Assembly (NCBI RefSeq): GCF_000699445.3
Contig: NC_067196.1
Coordinates: 35,856,616-35,920,615 of the forward strand
Reading direction: 5' to 3'
Length of the DNA: 64,000 nt
Source: Schistosoma haematobium
Lineage: Eukaryota > Platyhelminthes > Trematoda > Strigeidida > Schistosomatidae
Part shown: positions 1 to 12,100 of the stretch, piece after piece
How the letters are laid out: the number at the start of each line of letters is the position of its first letter
Numbering within the stretch: position 1 is the first letter of the stretch
Translations under genes and position numbers: made by a program
The notes under the pieces: generated by a model
Databases searched by the model: none
The model's input: only the letters and a program-made list of their open reading frames with translations
Told to the model about the DNA's origin: nothing

Positions 1-365
1 ATCGTAATATTACATTGTGAAATTCATTAGTACATGCCTCAATTTGGTCTTTGTAAAATATTATAATTATGGACTTATAAATGTAGAGCCTGATGAAAAC
101 AATTGTTCGCTCGAATATTCTTCATTTTTGAATAATCATATAAGCATAACTATTCAGGAGTCGAAATTGTTGTATCTTGGTAAAAACGATTATATACCGG
201 GTTTTCTAGTTGGTCAATGGTAGATTCTATAACCCAGCAAATGAGGATTTGTTTAGTACGGATGATAATGAATATGAACTTAAACGTATAGGATTTCTGA
301 CATATAACAATGTTTTAACATTAATAGTCCACACGTTAACAGAAAAGACGGGAATACCAGAATAA
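1..365 (+). pseudogene. Unidentified protein-like fragment with a frameshift
   Basis: An open frame at 17-223 ends in TAG. The next frame takes over at once (222-365, RFYNPANEDLFSTDDNEYEL through EKTGIPE) and reads like natural protein rather than random translation. A one-base slip near 220 joins the two. I do not recognise the protein. It lies in sense opposite to VPS41 and may be a processed pseudogene or a transposon remnant. Chance open frame is the main alternative. Confidence 0.25.
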
Positions 366-510
366 CTTTATATCCCTAAAGAAGTCAGAAGTTGAAGTGG
401 GACAATTATACATATATGGTAGAATCCAATGAGCTTAGCGTAAATTACGTAGTTAACAAACTAAAAACAATCAGTCAGATAAGAACAAAACACATTGAAG
501 AAATAAATAT

Positions 511-625
511 GATGCGCACTGCTGAAGAGTCCCACAATAGGACGAAACGGCCGTCCAGTGCTTCCAGGTTTTCCATGGTGGTCTGGCTTCAATTCAATCA
601 TGATCTCAACCATTGAAATTACTAT
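511..625 (+). mobile_element. Sm-alpha-like SINE, 3' part
   Basis: The block shares the stretch TCCAGTGCTTCCAGGTTTTC and the following TGGTGGTCTGGCTTC with the copies at 8.1, 30.5 and 31.1 kb. The tRNA-like head is missing. It contains the best-preserved hammerhead core in the window (516-561). Confidence 0.75.
516..561 (+). ncRNA. Hammerhead ribozyme (type I) within SINE
   Basis: All core parts are present in order. Stem I is GCACTG (516-521) pairing perfectly with CAGTGC (556-561). The CUGANGA box is CTGAAGA (522-528). Stem II is GTCC/GGAC (529-532 with 540-543) around a 7-nt loop. GAAA follows at 544-547. A compact stem III (AC/GT, loop GGCC) leads to the predicted cleavage after C555. 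Schistosome Sm-alpha repeats are known to encode active hammerheads of this layout. Activity of this copy is inferred from structure only. Confidence 0.75.
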
Positions 626-641
626 AATATCCACAAAACAC

Positions 642-1471
642 TTCTGATATAAATAAATATGAATCAGGAAAATATCATTTAGACTAACTTTTACAGAATA
701 AACTAACATGTAATTTAAAAAATACCAGATAATTTTTAGTACGGTCTACGATGTTACGGATCTACGAACGAAAACGATTGAGCTACTCTAATACGATCGG
801 TTCTGTTCGGAACTAACAACAGTCAATTATACTCAACACATTAAACCTCGATGGCCAACACAGGAAAAAGACGGAATTGCAGGTAACTTGATATTTGTGG
901 CAGGATAAACAACTTAAACGAAACGGGTACAAAAGCTGTAACCATAGTAGCAGAATATGACCTTCAAGCATGTAGCAATTTAGCGAACTAAAAAAACTTG
1001 GCAAGCAATCAGGATCCTGCGGAAAATCGAATTGGTTGAAAGTGTGCGAGCGGTTGTCGTTCCCAAAGAGATTTTAGCTTCTAATGAAATTTGACTATTC
1101 TTGCGACCCCCTTAGCAATATTATTGGGTCTATCAATTTATTTCATTAATTAATTAACTAGATTTTGGTTAAAATTAGAATACAGATTTATGAAATTTAT
1201 TTGTTGTAATGAATTTAAACCTTTTTTAAAGTGGACACAGATAAGTTATTCCGAGGAAAACTGATTGTTTTATGTTCCAATAAAAAGACACAACTTACTC
1301 ATCATTAGGATTAATGAACTGAATAAAAGTAATTGGACGATGATCACGAATATCGTAAACACATATACACTAGAATCAATTGAAAAGGTAATAATAGACA
1401 AAAATGAAAGGTGAGACAAGTAAAATCATTGTAAATTAAATGTTCAAGATTATTAAAAAACAATCTATTAC
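642..1471. other. Non-genic AT-rich stretch
   Basis: No supportable gene or repeat seen. Open frames near 813-1004 show no family signature on either strand. Confidence 0.5.
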
Positions 1472-1639
1472 TAGAACAACATATATAAGCGAACAATACT
1501 GTTTTCCATTAGATCCTCATCAGCCTTTACTCTAATATACAGTAATATTTATATGCACTTAAATATTACTGTATATTAGAGTAAAGGCTAATGAGGATCT
1601 AATGGAAAACAATATTGTTCGCTTATATCTGTTGTTCTA
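1472..1639. repeat. 79-bp near-perfect inverted repeat (palindrome)
   Basis: Arms at 1472-1550 and 1561-1639 are reverse complements with three mismatches in 79 positions, separated by a 10-nt loop (1551-1560). The right arm and its flank (GTTGTTCTAATTCACAATA) resemble the 43-bp insertion at 42273-42315, so the palindrome is built from an interspersed repeat. Confidence 0.9.
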
Positions 1640-3003
1640 ATTCACAATATGGGTATTTTTCAAATCTCTTATTATTCAATTCATTAATACTGACAACTAA
1701 TAGTATGGTTACAAAATGATTAGATTTCAATAATATTAAATCCGATAGTTTTGTGCAAAATGTTTTATCAAGAACTGATTACCCGAACTATACTGAGACA
1801 CTGATTAAATATGAAGATTTGTAACAATTTACTTTTTATTTGACTCAAGTAGATCATAAACGCTACATTAGTTATAAGTGACATATTTTAGGATAAACCA
1901 ATGCAATCTAGAATGACGTACGGCTGAGGATTCCTTTTGATGTAAAATGGGATCTACGTAACCAAGATAGACAGGCGATGAAAACACAATACTTCAAAAA
2001 TCATAAGTTGGGAACTAATGAAAAAACTTGATATTTAAACAATTCAAAATTGTAGTAGAACAACTCTGTTTATATGGCGAGAAATATAACCTCGAGAAAA
2101 CAAAAATTAGCTAGCTTAAAGTGAGGACAATTAATTAGATAAAAATAGCAGTGAGAAAACATGAATCCGGGAAAGCTACCAAGAAATTTCTCGCATTTCA
2201 GGTCTATAATTTAATAAAAAAAGAAGTAGATAATTTGAGGTCATCCTAGCAATAAGATCTAGAAATCTTCAATATAATTTATATTAAGAAATCGGTAGTG
2301 GTGAAACTTTTCAAATTAGGTTGTAAAACATTATTAAAACAATAGCCCTTCGATTTTTGTAGTGGTCTTCTAGTTAATGTTATCATTTAATGATTGAAAA
2401 ATCAACGTCGAAATTATATAAATATACCGCACTATGATATTATTTCATACATTCAAGAATGTTACAGCAATATGATGCGAAAGAATTTGAGTAGTTCTCT
2501 TTTAGTGTTTAATATCAATGGTAATAATGATAAGAATAATTTAAAGGCTTAATTCCTCTGTTTTAATGTCCCTTTATTCAAAAAGTATTGCACTGGTAGC
2601 TAATGGTTTAACATTACAATAAAGTTTATAGTAAAAAGTAGACTAAAATACAGTTCAAAGTAAAACAGAATGAAATAAATTATGAAAAACAATAGATAAG
2701 GTTTCATTTGACTAACATGGAAAATCCACTTCAGATTAATCGTCTCAGGTTATTACAGAAAAATACACATTAACATTACAACTATTAGAAAGATATCGGC
2801 ACTCAACACAAATCTTTAGAGAGTGAATATAACAGAAATAAATGACTATTAGACAGACACAAGCAAACGATTCAGGATATTTTACAGAAATGAAAATCAG
2901 AATATGGTAAAAACCGATATCTTATTTTCACATTTATGAAAAGTTTATCTCAGAAAACAAGATGTTTATTTCAAGAATCATAACATGATAAAAAAGTATT
3001 TAC
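1640..3003. other. VPS41 intron 5 sequence, no feature seen
   Basis: AT-rich sequence downstream (on the minus strand) of VPS41 exon 5. I looked for the next VPS41 exon and found none. Confidence 0.4.
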
Positions 3004-3120
3004 TTTATCATCAGCCCACAAGATGATTTCACAATGCCATTTGATTGTTCTGACCAAGCCATGAACTTTAGCAAGCTCATGTTTTGCTTTGGTAAACATA
3101 CCTTTTGAAAGCAGATATAT
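3004..3120 (-). CDS. VPS41: VPS41 coding exon 5
   Basis: 39 codons, IYLLSKGMFT through LWADDK, between a TTCATAG acceptor and a GTAAAT donor. LVRTIKWHCEIILWAD matches human NIRSVKWRGHLIAWAN. The next exon (human GVKIFDI segment) was not found between 1 and 3000. Confidence 0.87.
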
Positions 3121-6100
3121 CTATGAAAAAATATATAATATAATATGAGTATTCCCAGTATACTTGTGACATATAAAAATAATGAACACGAAAACTAAGA
3201 TTTAGTAATTAACATTAACCTGGAGGAAACTTCACATTGCCATCATTAAACAATGGTATAAATACGCCGAACTAGTTTTAATACCTACCAACAATCATTA
3301 TACCAACTACAGTATTCCTATTGTATCTAAAATACTAATCAATAACCATGTATCATCATGGGAAATTGTGCTTGAATCATACTACTTATATTAAGGCTTG
3401 AATATACCACCTACGTGTGAAAACTGAATAAGGTGTAGTATACAAATAGTGAATGTAGCTAGGCTGTGGGGGCGAAATTAAGAATGATCGTGGAATATGA
3501 AAGTCATCTTCAAGCCAATTCACACAAACCAAGAGAAATGAGTTTAAAAAACGGTAATTAATCCTGAGTGAGTATGGTGATTTTAGTGAGCTTACAATAC
3601 TTTCACAGCGAACTATTAGTTATTTTAGCAGTTTAGTATTGCAGAGAATTTTCCCCAGCATCTTATTTATCTTTTTTCCTGAATCTTTCAGTAGCGGTAA
3701 ATAATTTCATACAAAATTCCTCCTTGCCTACAAAACCTTTTTAAACGAAATTATTGAAGAGTAGGAAAAATAGAGTTACCAGATGGCGAAGTAAAGGAGT
3801 GTATGGAAATTGAGATTTATTTGAGCATTACTACGCCACCAGTAAACCTTTCATTCAGTGAATTACTAGCAAGGCAGTTAGTTTGAGACTTTGTAGCTCA
3901 TTGTAACAAAAGTTTGCTGGTTTACATGTGATATAACATCTGCATCATAAGGAGTAGGTAGATTTTTGTAATTTTGCTTTCATAAGGTCATTTCGTATCT
4001 ATGATAGAGAATTTCCTGACTAATCATGAGTGTTCTAAACAGCATATAAATGTATTTCTTACAAGACCTTTTACATATAGTCAGTCACAATGTAGAATCT
4101 GGCACGTATGCACAGCATTTTAAGTTGCTATGCCGTATTCATAAGTGCTGGTGGGGGTGTGAGTGATGAGATCAATGCACGAATAGTGAAAGCCAGAGCG
4201 GCTTATGCCAATCTGGGCCACCTTTGGCGCCTTCGTGATGTTAGTCTGGCTGTAAAAGGTCGGATCTACAACGCGTCGGTGAGAGCAGTTTTGCTCTATT
4301 CTTGTGAAACCTGGTCTCTCCGAGTTGAGGACGTTAGACGACTCTCTGTGTTCGATCATCGCTGTCTCCGAAGGATTGCTGACATTCAGTGGCAACACCA
4401 TGTCAGTAATGCAGAGGTTTGGCATCGTGTATTCGGGCACAGAGATGATAATGCAATTGGTGTCACCATCTCGAAACACCGACTTCGGTGGCTTGGACAT
4501 GTTCTACGAATGTCGTCCCACAGAATTACACGTCGTGCATTATTTGCCGACCCTGGAACTGGTTGGAAGAAGCGGAGAGGTGGTCAGTGCATGACATGGT
4601 GTCGTGGCATGAAAGAAAGCTGCAAAGGACTGGCTTGTGTCGGTCCTTCACGACTCCCTGGTTGGGGTCCGAGAGATGGTGCTACACAGTGGCTAGAGAC
4701 GTTATCAGATATGGCTCAGAATAGAAGCCAGTGGCGATCATGCTGTAACCTTCTTTTACTTTCTTCATAAAAAGTGGTTGTGTCTCCCTTACCTGAAAGA
4801 TTTCTTCTGATTGTACCTCGTTACTACCACACTACCTTACACCAATCTCTTCGTTATTGTTCTCTTTTTCTTTTGCGCTCCTTAGTTTTTTTTCTATTTC
4901 TCTTCGCATTCTCATTGTTTTGTGTGGCGCATATATATTGGCGCTCTTTTGTACCAATATTTATGTGTTCAAATAAATAAATAAATGCCGCATTAGGATA
5001 TCAAGATGAACTTGTCACGCCAAATCCCAGATTAGTAGAGGTAGTAATAGTATCAGTGGAAATTGGAAAAATCAGGCATCGAAGATACGACTCGGAAAGA
5101 AAATATAAATTAGTGAAACGAAAACTAAAAAAGTCACGAGGAATTCAGAATCTCAGAACTTCGAGGAAGACAAAGAATTGATGCACCTATACCATTGCAA
5201 ACGATTTTGAGCGGTCATCCAAAGTCTCTATCCATTGGTTACCGTTATTACACGGACCAACCAAGTAGTCTACTCCTATTAACATAGCTTAATCCAATTT
5301 TCATTGACTTCATGGACTAATAACATGTTTTGGTTTGCCCTCTCCTAACTTTCTTTCCGCCTGCTCCTGTACCAGAAAACATCGACTGTCGAGGTGGTTG
5401 GGCACACATGTCCCAGGCAATACTTACCCCCTGAACCCGAAATACACGAGTAATGCTTCGAAGACACCTATAATCGAATACCAGTAACCTACTAATATCC
5501 TCTATATTTAATGGCCATGTCTCACATCCATAAATGGGACAGAGAGAACTGCTGCACAGTAAACTCGCCCTTCGGTTGGAAGAAGGATATCTCGCCTACG
5601 CCACAAGTGACGCGATTCCGCAAAAGACAATTAAACCTTCTGAATCCGTCCCGAAATTCCAGTAGACTCCAGATTACCAGTAATTATGAGACTCCCGAGA
5701 TAAATGAAGCGGTCTATGCATTCAACCACTTCACTCTCTATCAGTAATTCAGGCAACGACTCAAGCCAATCGTGATTACATCTCAGTCCTACAGGAGGTT
5801 AGTCACGGCTCGGATAGCTCAGTGGTAACGTCTCTGACTGTGAAGCTGGGTGACACGAGATCGAATCCGCCAGGGAGCACCAGTTCCCTCAAGATTACAG
5901 GTACACCTTGCTGACGAGTGCCAAGTAGCACGAAACCCGGGTCCAGGGTTTCCTGTAGACTACCTCCAACCACCATCTAAATGTCTAAAGCCTGCCTGAT
6001 TTTCTCGGGTTGGCTCTTCACGAACTCTAGTTACACGTCCAAGTACTATTGAGGCTAATATTCTAAACACTACATTAGTTGACCTGATTCCTCTGTGATT

Positions 6101-9100
6101 GTTACAAGAGGATTTTTTTATCCTTTCTCATAAACTGAGACGATCGAGACCAGTCAGATGCTGACTAGCTCTTTCTCCAGTTGTTCCTATCTTTTCGATT
6201 CCTTACTATCCCTCACATGCGACTGTCTATTGGAATCCAGACTAATTGACCCTGTTCTGTTTTTTTAACATAATGCTATACCCACACCAACCAGGCCACG
6301 GGGTGTAGCATTGAGGTCTCCAGATACTTGAAGGATAAATTGTGCCGGTTTTTTATATTGACAAGGTGAGGTCAAATGAATGGATGTACTTGGATCCTGT
6401 ATGCGCGTTTCAGAGACGCTGTATATACCGATGGGGTGAGATTATAGAGTCCTAGCTAAAGACTGTTGCCCTATCTAACAAAGTTCGAACATCAAAGGCC
6501 CCAACGCGTAGTTTTGAGTGTGGTTTCAAGAGACTAGGAATAATATTTCTTGAACTTAAATCATTAACATTGGTGGCGCGTGATAAGAAATATAAATGAG
6601 AAGGATTAGTTGTGAGAATAGAAGAATTAATAAGAGTTGAGGTAGGGATTTTATCCTCAACAAGATGATCTAGGGTGCCCGGCTGCCCGTACCGTGGGAG
6701 GATATTTCTTGGAGGGTCTGAAAAGCCTAATTAATTGTGATCTTAGCAACTTGGGAGTGTTAACGCAGAACCCAAAGGGTAAGGTGGAGTGTGACGTTCT
6801 TAGGGTCGACCTTTACTAACTCCTCCCTTCCGTTGTGAAAAGGCAATATCGCCACAGATGCTAGTTGTCCGAAGGAAACGCCTTATTTCTGTCGCGCCCC
6901 TCTACAGTCAGCAATACCTTTAAACCTTAAGTTGCTGCTTTTAGTTTCGTCGTTTACCAACCGACCTGCTTTGCATGGTACGACCTAAAGCGACATGTGT
7001 TCCGGACAATATAGCTTGGTTGAGTAATCACCACATGCAAGCCCGACAACCACATCCAGGTAGCAGTTACATGTATAATATAATATGCTCCTACTATATA
7101 CTACTGTCGTTTGTTTATTATTTCTGCTCAAAGTCACCATCCTTATCTATCTGTTCGCAATTTCATTTTCTTATTGTGTGGCACATATTTATTATGGTGT
7201 TTATTTGTACCCATATTTATGTGCTTAAATAATTAAGTGCATAAATATAATAAACAGTAAAAATTATTCCTTTTCGATTCTGTGGAAAGATTGGACATCC
7301 AATTTCTAGGTTTAGACTAGGTCGGGCATCATGAACACACGGCGATGAAAAGTCCCAAGCTACAAACAAATAATGGATGTTTCCTCTGGTTTTTAAAGAC
7401 TTATCAGCTGTTGTTAGTTCGTAATGTAGATTGTTTTCAGTACTATTTACTCGTTAAGAATGAAACAACTTATGAAGACAAAACAGATATATGTGTGATG
7501 CAAATATCAGTTGTTAAGATCCTCACCTTGTTAAAGCCAACAACCAAATTATTAGATTTTTCAAAATCTGGAGCAATAGCAACCGCTTTGATAGGATACT
7601 GGAAATTGCTAACTTGATTGGGTAATATCGAGGATAAATTATATATCACTAACTAGGAAGGGAATCAAATTGAAAAAAAGGAACTTAGTAGCCATCATAA
7701 ACAAATGGTAACCCAATAAAGAATACAAATAAACTTAAGGGATTAGTCAGAGTAACTACCAGACATGATTATTTAAGAGACAAGTTTAATCACCAATACC
7801 TTCAATAGTTAGATACAACAGATTATCATGATATTTTAACTAGGTAAAATCGGGTCAAATGACCTATTTAACAAGTCTAGACACAAAACAATTTATTTCA
7901 ATAATTAGGTCTATCTTCAGAGGATAAGAACACACATTACGAAATCCAATCAATTTACGATACTGGGCAATTGATGAGGGTTACACAATATCGTGAGTTG
8001 TTTGAAATCAAATATTAACACCGTTAGATGTTGGTTCAATGGTCTCGAGGTTGAGAAGTCGCACGCGAAACCGGAGGTACTGGGTCCAACTCCCGGATCC
8101 AGAGTTGTAGATATGCATTGGTGAGAAGTCCCACACTAGGATGAAACCACCTTCCAGTGCTTTCGGTTCCCAATAGTGGTCTGGCTGAGATCAGTTCATA
8201 ATTTAAACTATGAAAACTCCACAATGTTCACAAAGTCCCCCCATATTAAGAAGTATATATGTCTAACAAAAATTAAAAGCAGAGGATATATAGATATATG
8301 TGAAAGGAAACTGAATAATTCAGTGGACTTTTCAACAGCAAAAGTACACTGAGTAATGTATTTAAATTTTATGATGTTTTACTTACAAGTCCATCTTCTC
8401 CACAACTAGCAATAAAATAACCTTGCTCCGATATACTAATTGCATTAACAGGTCCGGTATGCTGAAAGCAAAAAAGTGGTGATTTATGGAGTAATGAATT
8501 TACAAAGGAAAAACTGTAGAATTATGATTAAAAGCAATAGAGAAATTCAAAGTTTTATTTGACGATTTTCTGCTTTATTTCTATATCAGCATTGCAAAAA
8601 CTATAAATTGTCTCAAGATGAAAGAAAAACAGATTACTGATATGTATTAGAGGATCAATGTACATGAAGAGTTATAAACATATATACCGTTTATGACAAA
8701 ACTATATTAGTCAGTAATAATTTATGAACATCGGTTGAAGAGCTATCCTAGTAAAACCTATATTTAAATACAATATAACGAAACAAATGAGTGAAATAAT
8801 GATAACAATAATAATAATTAATGGATGTACGAACTTATGACTTATTGTCTGACTGATAACGATAGTTAGTCACGACAAAAGTCTTGTTTAAATCTATTTT
8901 AAATAATTTGGTGAGGATATTCCGAGCTACCAGGATACTTGTTTACTCTAATGATCAGCATCAAATGAAAAACAGCACACGTTCAGGACTCTGGTAAGCA
9001 GTACCTACCTTCGAATCTGATCACTAGTAGTCAACGACAATATCAATACCAAGAAGTCCAATCAAAACTTAAAACAGACTACTGGAGGATCTGCTACCGT

Positions 9101-12100
9101 TAAAAATGAATTTTTTAGTCCTGTAACTAAAACTATGAACAAAATCTGATCACGTTGTACAAATAACCAAGCACACTTATTTGAAATATGATATATGGTA
9201 ATGACTAATGATATGACTGTCTATAAATATTTATCATTACACTTGTACTTAGGTGAATTTCGAACAGAATGAAGAACCTTAACGTCAACTACTATTTAGA
9301 GAATAGTAAAATAACTGAAATTAAATTTAAGAGACAATTCCTAATTTTCTCCAAATGTTTATTTATCTTGAAATTACATTTTTTTTATAAAAACAATAGA
9401 TGGATGAATTGCTAGACTACAGTGATGTAAATAATTACAGTTTGCTTTAAGTTGAAACACCTAACCGGACTGTGAACCACCAACATTAAGTTACCGCTAC
9501 AGTCTTCTTGTACAATAAATGGGACATGTAATGAACTTCAAAACGGACATAGTACTGGGATGAATTTCATGAACAAAGTCTGATAGTCAGGTCATAACTT
9601 TAGTAGCGTATGAGTAACCTATGAAGTCCGTACCTTTAAATCGTTTATAATTAGAAGGACTTCTAACTATGCTTATGTTTATATTCCTTACTTTGCATTT
9701 TAAAATGTCATTTTATTATAAAAAATCCATTTTATTGACCAGTTGTGCTGTTATTTTTGTCAGCACCTTAATACAGAACTAACACCAACAATTTAGTGTC
9801 ATGAACAATTACCAGTAAGCTAAATCGTATGATTGTGTATTATCTGTCAATCAGTATTCCAATAACCCAAACTTGCTCACTACTGCGGCACAAACGATTT
9901 TCAACCAAAAACGAGTTGTGTGTAGTCATGATAAATCGAAAACACGCTAAAAACGGTATACTTTGGATTTTTATTTACCACCTACTATGGCTAACAGTAG
10001 TAACATTTATAAAGAAAAGCTTTAACATCTGAAAACATACCCATTTGTGACATTTTACCAAATAAAGGTTTGTGTATTCTGCATCGAGACCCACTAACTA
10101 AAACGAAGTGGGTGAAGCGAAGTTCAAATCTGGAACTTACTAGTTTAAGGCTCACTGGTTAAACTACTAGGTCTGTAATCAATATTAACCCGGTAACTGG
10201 GAAGGGAACTATTCTTTTTTAACAATAAACTACTTAGTACTGAGCATGTCACGCTTGTAAACACAGGATTTTAGTATTAGTAGTGAGTTATATGTAAGTG
10301 GCATATACGCAAACAATAAAACTCATGTATATGGAATATTGCTACATGTAGTAATATAGAATATGATCGCTTACCACGCCATAAAATCCATTTTCAACAG
10401 GAAAACCACTGTGATCCAGTAAATGAATACGTCCTAATTGTGTTCCAACTGCAATAAACTTTAAAGTGTAGTGTAGAGATTTTAAAATGGTCAAACGTTT
10501 ATACTGAATGCATAAGTATAATACTCGTGTAACAGTTTAACCAGGAAGTACATTCAGTGAGTCATAAAGAAGAAACGGAAGTTAGATTTCTACACAGATT
10601 TTCGGCTTTTAATTTCCAGGTGCTAAACTTTCGGAAGTGTGAACAGATACGTATATGCGTAAAGTACTAACAGTTCATCCTTTGCATATGTAATGCACTA
10701 ATAATATAGATGGATTTGCGGTTTTTGTATAGAATAGTCTCTTGAAAGTGCATGTCAGTCAATAACTGATGAGCGCATCTGAAACGCCTACAATTAAAAG
10801 TTAATAGTCCATATATTATTGGTGACACTTTTAGCCAAATGACTGAATCGGAAATTCAATAAACGGGACAAACTAATGATTTTTAATACAACCACCAACA
10901 GAATGTCAGCATATGACTGAAATAAACACCTTTCTGATTGCACACTTTGGACATAACACTTCGCTTGAAATAGTTATGCCTATCTCCCCTGCAACGCTTA
11001 TTAACACAACCTTGCTAAATGAAAATCATGACACTTGAAATATTATTCTACTTAAAGCTTGTTACTACGGTCTGCGCCGGCTCCCTAGCACTTTTGATCT
11101 TCACTCAAGCGACCTCAAAACCAAAACACGACTTGTGGGAGAAACGTAAATACACTTCAAAACACAAAGCAAAATTAATCAGTTACAAATCGATTTAAAT
11201 TATTAGAGTTTATGGACAGGGTAATTGTCACTGAATACGAATCACCGTGTGCTAGTTAAAACAATAAAGACATAAAAAACAAAGTAGCGAATTACATATT
11301 GATTAAAGGTTAATGGGCGAAGTTCACTGTAAATCAATTTATGGATTCAAAAATTGATTCGTTCATTGATTTAGTCTGGGAATTTCGTATCCCCAACAAT
11401 TACGCATAATGGGAAAAATATTTATTTATCTATGGATTTGTCGTTATTTGCTGTTTCTGCCACTTGCTTTCGATGTTAATAATTCTTTATTGCAACGGAA
11501 CCCACAGTATTGAGCAGAGATATTATTATTTCTTTAAACCCAAGAGAACTTGGTATTTTCACTGGGCGTTCATTAAGATATGGATTTGTCCTATTTCACA
11601 AAAATAAATATGCTGTGCGCATGAGGGCTTTCGAAATAAATTTTCTAGCCACGAATTTCAACTTTATTATCAAACATAAGTAGCGGAATATATGCTAACA
11701 TACCCAATAAGCAACAAACAGTTGTTACCATCCTTGTAAAACATCTTAAACATTGTTTCCTTTATCCAATCTTTTACACTGAAAAATTACAAGGCACTGA
11801 AGGAATAATTTCTAACTAGAATGTCCTATTACATTCGAAACTCCAATATCTCAACTAAAAAGCTCGTAATACTGTATATTAATGGTCTGTAACGGGGAAA
11901 TCTATTTAATGACTTCAGATAGGGGAGCAATTTCACAAAAGACTGCAGGAAAGAAAGCTTACATCTAGCGGTTACTCTAAACCACCAGATGTAGAAGGCC
12001 AGTAAATCAAACAGTATTAGAATGCACTGAATGTATACCGGCGATGAACTTTTAAACAGATTAAGCTTCATGACAGACCAATAAACTAAAGACAAGAAAC

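Noticed and set aside
4120..4500. 126-codon minus-strand frame
   Set aside because: Antisense shadow of the RTE RT C-terminal region.
5818..5890. Possible tRNA gene
   Set aside because: A and B boxes are present, but the 5' and 3' ends do not form an acceptor stem and the anticodon arm is not clear; kept as a tRNA-like SINE.
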